Program-made: the position numbers and the translations under genes
DNA from: Beijerinckiaceae bacterium
GTDB taxonomy: Bacteria > Pseudomonadota > Alphaproteobacteria > Rhizobiales > Beijerinckiaceae
Assembly: GCA_027311205.1 (NCBI GenBank)
Contig: DAICZI010000082.1
Coordinates: 1-7,176 of the forward strand
Reading direction: 5' to 3'
DNA length: 7,176 nucleotides
Part shown: positions 1-5,273 of the stretch, one piece after another
Position numbering within the stretch: the first letter of the stretch is position 1
Layout of the letters: each line of letters starts with the position of its first letter
The notes under the pieces: model-generated
Database searches by the model: none
What the model was told of the DNA's origin: nothing
The model's input: the letters and a program-made list of their open reading frames with translations, nothing else

Positions 1-2
1 CT

Positions 3-182
3 GTGCATGTTGCCGAGCCATGGAGGTACACGCAACCCCCGGTCCCGCCCTAGCCCACGCCAGAGCTGCCGGAAAAACCGTCTCCTGAGTGGTCGCACCT
101 GACGGAATCATTCGTCTCGGTCGAGAGCAGGGCGTTTCCTCCAGGTACCAGCATCCTGCACGATCTTGGATTGCTGCCGTGA
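3..182 (+). pseudogene. 3' end of an upstream reading frame, interrupted by one amber codon (possible Rz1-like, proline-rich)
   Basis: The third forward frame is open from the left edge to TGA at 180-182, except for a TAG at 51-53. Before the TAG it reads VHVAEPWRYTQPPVPP. After it come 42 codons, beginning PTPELPEKPSPEWSHL and ending LHDLGLLP. The proline-rich character continues across the TAG, and the final TGA overlaps the GTG start of the J-domain gene as GTGA, like other junctions here. Either the upstream gene really ends at 53 and the rest is chance, or a nonsense change, sequencing error or readthrough splits one gene. A P-rich stretch followed by PxxW recalls Rz1-type spanin lipoproteins, which lie before terL in T7-like phages, but the lipoprotein signal would be outside the window. 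There is no ATG or GTG after the TAG for an independent start. A 42-codon open run could well arise by chance at this base composition. Confidence 0.3.
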
Positions 183-850
183 ATTATTATGACGAACTGG
201 GCGTCAGGCGCGATGCGACGGAAGCGGAGATAAAAGCCGCTTATCGCAAGCAGGCCAAAAAAGCGCATCCGGATAGTGGCGGCAACCCCGAGAAGTTCGA
301 GAAATTGTCGAAGGCCTACGGGTGTCTGATCCGTTCGGATCGCCGGGCCTATTATGATAGCACGGGCCGCGACGAGGTCCCGCCTCTGGACGATGTTGCG
401 GCCACGGCCTTGCAGCAGGTTTTCATGCTGCTGGATGCGGCCTTGCAGAATGCCGGGGATTATGTGCTCAAAGACCCGATGGCCCAGGTTCTGGAAGCTC
501 TGGGGCAAAATCGCAAACAGACGCTTTCCCGGCAGGCGGCAGCGGTGAAAGCCGCTGATCGGTTTGCCAAATTCGCCAAACAAGTGCATGGGCATGAAGG
601 CAAGAGCAATCGGCTAAGGCCGATGTTTCTGGCGCGCGAAGACGAGGCCCGGCGCGCTGCGGCGGCGATGGAGCGGGAACTCGCCATCTATGCCGCAGCA
701 ACGGACTTGGTCCGCGATCACGATTTTGAACTTGACGAGCTGCCAAAGTCCAGCCAGACAATGAACTACCCGACGCGGGATAACACGAACTATTTATTGC
801 ATGATTTTGGTGTTCTTGGCGAGCCGCGTACTAGGTCTTGGGTGAAATAG
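179..850 (+). CDS. J-domain (DnaJ-like) protein upstream of terminase
   Basis: This 223-residue protein begins with a J domain at about residues 2-62: an NYYDELGV start, a helix EAEIKAAYRKQAKKA, the diagnostic HPD at 30-32, then FEKLSKAYGCL and RRAYYDSTG. J domains stimulate the ATPase of Hsp70 (DnaK). The Gly/Phe-rich and zinc-binding regions of full DnaJ are absent. The remaining 160 residues are mostly charged and helical (QAAAVKAADRFAKFAKQ; AREDEARRAAAAMERELAIYAAA), with no family I recognise. I chose GTG at 179 because the J domain starts immediately after it, as in homologues, and because it overlaps an upstream stop as GTGA. A GTG at 89 would add 30 residues without J-domain character. 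The gene ends in TAG one base into the terL start, so the two are probably translationally coupled. The long tail may bind a phage partner, and a packaging role is inferred only from position. Confidence 0.85.
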   Translation: MNYYDELGVRRDATEAEIKAAYRKQAKKAHPDSGGNPEKFEKLSKAYGCLIRSDRRAYYDSTGRDEVPPLDDVAATALQQVFMLLDAALQNAGDYVLKDPMAQVLEALGQNRKQTLSRQAAAVKAADRFAKFAKQVHGHEGKSNRLRPMFLAREDEARRAAAAMERELAIYAAATDLVRDHDFELDELPKSSQTMNYPTRDNTNYLLHDFGVLGEPRTRSWVK

Positions 851-2733
851 TGGCCAAAAACCCGACATTGCGTTATCTCCCTCTGTTCGAGCGTTTTGTT
901 CAGGACATCAGGATTTCGTCGAAAGAGACCCTCTCCAGTGATGTGCGCGGCACGCCGCTGATCATGTGGGATAGCCAGAAACGGTTTTTGCGCGAGGTCG
1001 GACAGGGACTGGATGACGGGATTCATAAATTCAATTGTCTGAAATCCCGGCAGTTGGGCGTGACCACTTTGTCGCTGGCCATTGACGCTTTCTGGCTGGC
1101 TTTGCATCCCAACATCATCGGTTGTCTGGTGACGGACGACGACAAGAAGCGCGAGGCCAACCGGGCTTTGCTGGTGCAATATATCAGCAATTTTCCGGAA
1201 GGCTATTTCGGCGACAGTTTCCGCATCGTTCGCAACAACAGGACGGGTCTCGGTTTTTCGAACGGCGCGCGGCTGGATTTGCTGGTCGCGGGCACGAAGA
1301 AGAAATCGATGTCCTGGGCCGAAGGTGTGGGCTACACCTTTGCGCACATGACCGAGGTCAGTTCCTACGGCGATGTCGAAGGGCTGAAATCGCTTGAGGA
1401 AGGTTTTGCGCAGACCGCGCCCGAACGCCTGTTCATGTATGAATCGACCGCCAAGGGCTTCAACCACTGGCGAGCCCGCTGGTTCGATGGCCTGCACGAC
1501 AAGCTGACGCAGCGCTCGTTTTTCATGGGCTGGTGGGCTGGCGACACCAACCGGATCGAGCGCAAAGACCCCCGGTTTGCGGCCTACGGCGGAAACCCGG
1601 ATAATGAAGAACGCGAGCTGATGGATCAGGTTGCGCGGCTGTACCAGCACAAGATCACGCCGGAGCAGTTGGCGTGGATTCGTTGGAAAGAGAGTAGCGC
1701 CGGTTCCGAGCAGGAATTGTTGTCGCAGAACCAGCCATGGACGCACGAACAGGCTTTTGTGCAGACCGGGCGCTCGTTTTTTCAGGTGCGGGTTGTCGGC
1801 CAGGACATCAAAAGAGTGAAAGACTCTAACCTGCTGTTCAAAGGCTACCGCTACAATATCGACGGTGATTTTTTCAATTTCTCCATGCAGGAACTTGACC
1901 CGGAAGTTGATTCCATCGAGGATGTCGAGTTGAAAGTTTGGGCCGAGCCGGTTGACGACGGGCAATACGTAATCGGCTTTGACCCGGCCTACGGGCGCAA
2001 CGATCACAAGGACGGCCATGCTATTGTCGTGTTCCGTTGCTTTGCTGATCGTATCGTGCAGGTGGCCGAATACGTGACCAACGATGTCGATACGCGGCAT
2101 GCGACCTGGGTGCTGTTCCATCTGGCGGCGGCCTACCGCAATTGCATGGTCAATGTCGAGATTGGTGGACCGGGGCAGATGATCATGCCGGAGTTCGACC
2201 ATCTGCGGCAGTTGCTAGCGGTCGAGGCCAACGCAGCGCGGGTTGCGGCTCGTGACTGGCAGGACGCGGGCGGTCAGGCGCGCTGGTATCTGTATCATCG
2301 GCCCGATTCGCTCGGGGCGGGCTACATGGCCAATTTCGAGACGACCTGGCGCACCAAGTCGGTGATCATGCACCAGTTGCGCAGCGCTTATATTTCGAAC
2401 GAAATTGATATTTGTTCGCTGGCCTTGCTGCACGAAATGACTTTGGTCAATGAGACGGATGGCCAGATCGGCGCACCGGAGTCGGCAGATGAAAATTCCA
2501 AGGACGACCGTGTGTTTGCTCTGGCTTTGGCGACGAAGGCGTGGATCGACTGGGTGCGCAAGGACATGCTGGCGCAGAACCAGACCTATGAAATCCTGAT
2601 GGCGGTGGAAAAGCCGGTGACGCCGCTTGCCTACATGACCAACTCGATTGTTGCTGGCTTTCTGAAGCAGCAAGGGGAACTGGCGGATATGCCGCCGGAA
2701 GTGCCGTTGTGGCGCTCTAACCTGGGGATATGA
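850..2733 (+). CDS. terL: Phage terminase large subunit (packaging ATPase and nuclease)
   Basis: This 627-residue protein is the motor that pumps phage DNA into the prohead and cuts the concatemer. The ATPase domain shows a Walker A-type loop KSRQLGVTT (65-73), a Walker B strand ending in the catalytic acid FAHMTEV (E169), and motif III YESTAKG (197-203). The RNase H-like nuclease domain shows its three acidic sites: GFDPAYG (D378), VNVEIGGPG (E437) and SKDDRVFALALA (D552/D553), the last being the usual metal-binding Asp before a helix. Length and motif order fit a complete, active enzyme of the T4-like Terminase_6/nuclease type. I chose GTG at 850: it overlaps the J-gene stop (TAGTG) with GGTGA just upstream. 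TTG at 838 would add four residues. The 3' end overlaps the next start as ATGA. Confidence 0.95.
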   Translation: MAKNPTLRYLPLFERFVQDIRISSKETLSSDVRGTPLIMWDSQKRFLREVGQGLDDGIHKFNCLKSRQLGVTTLSLAIDAFWLALHPNIIGCLVTDDDKKREANRALLVQYISNFPEGYFGDSFRIVRNNRTGLGFSNGARLDLLVAGTKKKSMSWAEGVGYTFAHMTEVSSYGDVEGLKSLEEGFAQTAPERLFMYESTAKGFNHWRARWFDGLHDKLTQRSFFMGWWAGDTNRIERKDPRFAAYGGNPDNEERELMDQVARLYQHKITPEQLAWIRWKESSAGSEQELLSQNQPWTHEQAFVQTGRSFFQVRVVGQDIKRVKDSNLLFKGYRYNIDGDFFNFSMQELDPEVDSIEDVELKVWAEPVDDGQYVIGFDPAYGRNDHKDGHAIVVFRCFADRIVQVAEYVTNDVDTRHATWVLFHLAAAYRNCMVNVEIGGPGQMIMPEFDHLRQLLAVEANAARVAARDWQDAGGQARWYLYHRPDSLGAGYMANFETTWRTKSVIMHQLRSAYISNEIDICSLALLHEMTLVNETDGQIGAPESADENSKDDRVFALALATKAWIDWVRKDMLAQNQTYEILMAVEKPVTPLAYMTNSIVAGFLKQQGELADMPPEVPLWRSNLGI

Positions 2734-3233
2734 ACATGGGGACTGAACCCGACGAACTTGATGCACGTTTTCAAAAAGCCGGAAAGCCACGGAAACAATC
2801 TGCGCTCGGCAACCCGAACATTCCTGTGATCAAGATTCCTTTGTTCAACGCGGGGTCGCCGCCGACGGACAAAAGCGGGGGCTACGTGATTCTTCCGCCT
2901 CCGGAATTGAAGCAGGAACCCGCATTGCGGTTTGATGCCGGAAAGCCGCGTTACGAATTGATCCCTGCCGATGCGCTGGAGGAACTGGCGAAGGTCTATG
3001 CGGCGGGGGCTCTGAAATATGGCGATGACAATTGGCTGAAGGGCATGTCGTGGGGCCGGTGCTTTGGCTCTTTGATGCGGCACGCCTGGAAATTCTGGCG
3101 CGGGCTTGACATTGACGAGGAAACTGGTTGTCATCACATGATGCTTGCGGCGTGGAACTGCATCGCGCTTTTTGTCTATGCGAGACGCAAGCTCGGCACT
3201 GACAGTCGGATCACGTTGCCAACAGGAGATTGA
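2730..3233 (+). CDS. dATP/dGTP diphosphohydrolase-family protein (DUF5664, MazG-like)
   Basis: This 167-residue protein has its domain at about residues 66-153. The core reads LRFDAGKPRYELIP, then ALEELAKVYAAGALKYGDDNW, then SLMRHAWKFWRGLDIDEETG and HHMMLAAWNCIALFVY. This is the pattern of the all-alpha DUF5664 family (dATP/dGTP diphosphohydrolase N-terminal), related to MazG NTP pyrophosphatases. Known members, such as MazZ of Z-genome phages, hydrolyse purine dNTPs to monophosphates. The EE pair at 130-131 and H135/H136 are candidate metal or nucleotide ligands by family analogy. The first 60 residues are a proline-rich, probably flexible extension carrying GGYVILPPPE (50-59), a motif that recurs in the next gene product. 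The start overlaps the terL stop as ATGA. I infer a role in nucleotide pool control. Whether it is tied to base Z depends on purZ elsewhere, and none is in this window. Confidence 0.8.
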   Translation: MNMGTEPDELDARFQKAGKPRKQSALGNPNIPVIKIPLFNAGSPPTDKSGGYVILPPPELKQEPALRFDAGKPRYELIPADALEELAKVYAAGALKYGDDNWLKGMSWGRCFGSLMRHAWKFWRGLDIDEETGCHHMMLAAWNCIALFVYARRKLGTDSRITLPTGD

Positions 3234-3234
3234 T

Positions 3235-3654
3235 ATGGCGAAATACAAAGAGCACGACGCCAAATTCAAGGCCGCCGACGCGGGCCTGTTTGGTGAGGAA
3301 GCAGAGGTCAAAGCCGTCGAGACAGAGGATACCGTCGATGGAGCAGCCCCCGAAACCGCAGAAGCCCAGCCTCCGGCTGAGCCGGACAAGAAATTGCCGC
3401 TTGATGGGGGCTGGCTGGTCTTGCCGCCTGCCCCGGAAGCCATTATGGGGCAGGAAGCGCCCTACGACGGACTGCCCGTGCTACTGGCGCAAGTGACCGG
3501 CGACAAGATCGTCACGGTTGAAGCCTATTGGCGCACGACAAGGGCTTTCAACCTTGCCGCCGGGCGCTGGTTGCCAAAAGCTTTGTGGAGTCGCCGTTAC
3601 ACCCAGCAACCGGCGTTTATTGTGCCCGACGTTTACCGACCCATCGAGGAATAG
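3235..3654 (+). CDS. Small phage protein with acidic N-terminus and GGWLVLPP motif, function unknown
   Basis: This 139-residue protein starts at ATG 3235, six bases after a clear AGGAG (3224-3228). The upstream in-frame extension lies inside the preceding gene and is unlikely. Residues 1-55 are acidic and Ala/Pro-rich (EEAEVKAVETEDTVDGAAPE) and probably disordered. GGWLVLPPAPE (58-68) matches a motif in the preceding protein. The C-terminal half (76-139) has PYDGLPVLLAQ, VTVEAYWRTTRAF, GRWLPKALWS and a final VYRPIEE. Its DGxPVLL strand and W-rich beta pattern loosely resemble the DUF551-type domain common in phages, but I would not assign that without a profile search. There is no membrane segment and no catalytic motif. 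Its place in the coupled rightward block suggests it is made together with TerL. Confidence 0.8.
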   Translation: MAKYKEHDAKFKAADAGLFGEEAEVKAVETEDTVDGAAPETAEAQPPAEPDKKLPLDGGWLVLPPAPEAIMGQEAPYDGLPVLLAQVTGDKIVTVEAYWRTTRAFNLAAGRWLPKALWSRRYTQQPAFIVPDVYRPIEE

Positions 3655-3658
3655 ACCC

Positions 3659-4222
3659 GTGGAGATCGAAATGGTTGACCCCGACGGCTATTTGCAGCCG
3701 AAACGCTACCGCATCACTTACGAGTGCGCGAGGTGCGGCACGACTTATTTCCGCACATTGAAAGCGGTTCCGAAGAAAGACCCGCCCTGCCCGAATCGGG
3801 CCTGCATCAAAATTGACGAAATGGAGGATTTGCGCAAGCAGGTCGCCAATCTGCAAGCCATGCTGGAAAGCGGCAAGGCTCCTGGCGTGATCGGCGACAA
3901 GGCTGTTGTGCAGGCTATTGACAAAACTGCTGAAATCACCATGCGCGAATACAATCTCACAGATTTGAAAGACAATATCCGCGAAGGCGAGACTGTGATG
4001 CCGAAATTGCCTGCCGAGCAGCAGAAGCAGGCTGATAGTTATTTTTCCGGAGGCTCCCATGTGGGCATGAACCAACGGCAAATGCAGGCTTTGCAGAGCC
4101 AGGCCGTCAACGGGGCTTTCCGCAATCTGGCGGTCGATCCGATGATCGTTGCGCCCAAGGGCGGCGGGCGCGGCAAATCTCCGCTCGTGCATGTCGGCAC
4201 CGAATCAATTCGCAAGCATTGA
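3659..4222 (+). CDS. Zinc-finger and coiled-coil phage protein, function unknown
   Basis: The reading is 187 residues from GTG 3659 or 183 from ATG 3671. Both starts have plausible ribosome binding sites: GAGGAA at 3646-3651 for the GTG, and GGAG at 3661-3664 for the ATG. The protein shows a four-cysteine zinc-binding pattern, YECARCGTTYF followed by CPNRAC (Cys 23, 26, 44 and 49 from the GTG start), resembling a zinc ribbon. A short coiled coil follows at about 55-71 (MEDLRKQVANLQAMLESG). The middle is polar and helical, and the tail is Gln/Gly-rich and basic (MNQRQMQALQSQ; APKGGGRGKSPL). The zinc ribbon next to a dimerising helix suggests nucleic-acid or protein binding, but no family is recognised. 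It sits 4-16 bases after the previous stop and ends 7 bases before the next start, within the same transcript. Confidence 0.8.
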   Translation: MEIEMVDPDGYLQPKRYRITYECARCGTTYFRTLKAVPKKDPPCPNRACIKIDEMEDLRKQVANLQAMLESGKAPGVIGDKAVVQAIDKTAEITMREYNLTDLKDNIREGETVMPKLPAEQQKQADSYFSGGSHVGMNQRQMQALQSQAVNGAFRNLAVDPMIVAPKGGGRGKSPLVHVGTESIRKH

Positions 4223-4229
4223 TATTTTT

Positions 4230-4685
4230 ATGACGTTGCAGATATTCCCGCTTACGCTCAAGCAAGCCAACGAACTGGTTGCTTCTTTGCACCGGCACCA
4301 TAAGCCGGTTGTTGGGCACCGTTTCTCAATCGGGGTACGGGATGAATTCGGCACTACGCATGGCGCCGCTATTGTTGGCCGACCCACGGGGCGAAAGAAC
4401 CCGCAATACGATTGGGTTGAGGTGACTCGCCTCGTTACGACCGGGGAAAAGAACGCTTGCAGCATGTTGTACGCTGCTTGCGCGCGAGTTTCCCGAGAAA
4501 TGGGCTTCAGCCGGATACAGACTTTTATTCTCGCAGAGGAAACGGGGGTTTCTTTAGCTGCCGCCGGGTGGGAATTTGATTGTCTATCTGAAGGTGGGGA
4601 TTGGAATGTTCCTTCTCGGGGAGGTCGGCGAACCGACCAACCCCAACAGACAAAACAGCGCTGGAAAAAAGAGCTTGGCAGATAG
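4230..4685 (+). CDS. XF1762-family (GNAT-like) protein
   Basis: This 151-residue protein carries the signature of the XF1762 family, found in phages and bacterial accessory regions: LTLKQANELVASLHRHHKPVVGHRFSIGV near the N-terminus, GAAIVGRPTGR (45-55), EVTRLVTTGEKNACSMLYAAC (64-84) and GWEFDCLSEGG with a basic, Pro/Arg-rich end. The VTRL strand followed by a helix, and the late strand (RIQTFILAEETG), resemble the acetyl-CoA-binding core of GNAT acetyltransferases. No substrate is known to me. I chose ATG 4230 because homologues begin just before the PLTL segment, although there is no good Shine-Dalgarno sequence. ATG 4191 is possible and would overlap the previous gene. It is the last rightward gene, ending 7 bases from the converging methyltransferase. 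It is probably cargo rather than a structural gene. Confidence 0.8.
   Translation: MTLQIFPLTLKQANELVASLHRHHKPVVGHRFSIGVRDEFGTTHGAAIVGRPTGRKNPQYDWVEVTRLVTTGEKNACSMLYAACARVSREMGFSRIQTFILAEETGVSLAAAGWEFDCLSEGGDWNVPSRGGRRTDQPQQTKQRWKKELGR
4618..4644. other. Strong hairpin inside the 3' end of the XF1762-family gene
   Basis: The stem is GGGG + GGTCGG pairing with CCGACC + CCCC, ten base pairs in all, with a small 1x2 internal loop. The four-base loop reads CGAA on the plus strand and TTCG on the minus strand. On the minus strand it lies about 50 bases past the methyltransferase stop and has a UUCG-type tetraloop. No T-run follows on either side, so it is not a classic intrinsic terminator. It may stabilise or mark the 3' end of the leftward transcript, or it may be a by-product of the coding sequence. 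Confidence 0.45.
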
Positions 4686-4698
4686 CGCCGGGCTATTT
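4680..4698. terminator. Weak bidirectional hairpin formed by two converging stop codons
   Basis: AGATAGC (4680-4686) can pair with GCTATTT (4692-4698) around a five-base GCCGG loop, with one G-U wobble. The stem contains the TAG stops of both converging genes. On the plus strand TTTTC is at its edge. On the minus strand a six-T run (complement of 4665-4670) follows after about ten bases. The stem is short and A/T-rich, so termination efficiency is doubtful. Position is the main argument: two gene blocks meet here and must stop. Confidence 0.3.
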
Positions 4699-5262
4699 TC
4701 TACGGAACACGGTGATGCCGCGAAAACGGTGATTTGTGCTTTTCCACATACCTATCGTGGCTTCCAGGACAAAACAGTCTTTTCTATACATGGGCAGAAC
4801 TTGATCAAGCCATACGATATGCGCGCCTGAGGGCAGTTTCTGAAGCGCCCGTAATACGGTATTGCGTTTGACCATGCTTGTCCCGTAGTGGTCACAATCT
4901 TCGACACTGTAGGGTGGGTCAGCTAGCACCAAATCATATTTTTCCAAAGGTACGTTGGTGAGATGGTGGGCGTCATCTACGTAGGTCGGGTCCAGAGCCG
5001 GATTTGTGTCCGCGGTATCGCCTGGTGCCGCAACCAAATCTACTTTCCCACTGAATAGATGAAGGGTTTTTTGTTTATCTGGGAACAGTGCCATTACTCT
5101 ACGAAGATAGCCCGCCGGGTAGCCTCCGTAATAGGTGGATTTAACCCTATAATCATTCCCCATGATCCACGTTCCCACCACGCGCCCGTCTTCGGCTTGA
5201 AAAAGACTTCTAGGGAATTTTGTCTCTTTAACATAGTTATCAATTCGATCTTGCCACTGCAC
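4693..5262 (-). CDS. DPPY-type SAM-dependent methyltransferase (probably DNA adenine or cytosine-N4)
   Basis: This is a compact 189-residue class I methyltransferase. TLHLFSGKV (66-74) fits the SAM-binding first strand and loop. DPTYVDDAHHL (91-101) is a candidate for the next acidic motif. LVLADPPYS (111-119) contains the DPPY motif used by enzymes that methylate exocyclic amino groups. The C-terminal part (YGTSMVKRNTVL, HIVWLDQVLPMYRKD, STNHRFRGITVF) matches a family of small phage and bacterial methylases. No separate target-recognition domain is visible, so specificity cannot be read and a non-DNA substrate is not excluded. The GTG start is well supported: AGGAGG lies five bases upstream and overlaps the portal stop, so the two genes are coupled. 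No restriction gene is adjacent. G+C is about 44% over three hand-counted lines, lower than the structural genes, suggesting later acquisition for protection or regulation. Confidence 0.85.
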   Translation of the reverse strand: MQWQDRIDNYVKETKFPRSLFQAEDGRVVGTWIMGNDYRVKSTYYGGYPAGYLRRVMALFPDKQKTLHLFSGKVDLVAAPGDTADTNPALDPTYVDDAHHLTNVPLEKYDLVLADPPYSVEDCDHYGTSMVKRNTVLRALQKLPSGAHIVWLDQVLPMYRKDCFVLEATIGMWKSTNHRFRGITVFRRK

Positions 5263-5267
5263 TATTG

Positions 5268-5273
5268 CCTCCT
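5268..5273 (-). promoter_or_regulatory. Ribosome binding site of the methyltransferase gene
   Basis: A perfect AGGAGG reads on the minus strand, five bases before the GTG at 5262. It overlaps the TAG of the portal gene. It fixes the unusual GTG start and predicts that ribosomes ending the portal gene re-initiate here. Confidence 0.85.

Noticed and set aside
51..53. Genome-wide recoding of TAG (genetic code 15)
   Set aside because: TerL and portal are full-length with no internal TAG, and five genes end in TAG directly next to the following or converging gene. Recoding is therefore unlikely, leaving local readthrough or mutation as the alternatives.
50..595. Leftward 181-codon open frame opposite the J-domain gene
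   Set aside because: It is antisense to a clear J domain, rich in Arg/Pro/His as expected for a shadow frame in G+C-rich DNA, and has no recognisable motif.
790..2202. Leftward 470-codon open frame opposite terL
   Set aside because: It is long, but it covers the terL motifs on the other strand and its composition is that of a reversed coding frame. TerL is unambiguous here.
2215..3443. Leftward open frames opposite terL, the diphosphohydrolase-family gene and the next gene
   Set aside because: They cross several real genes and their overlaps, with no start context or domain.
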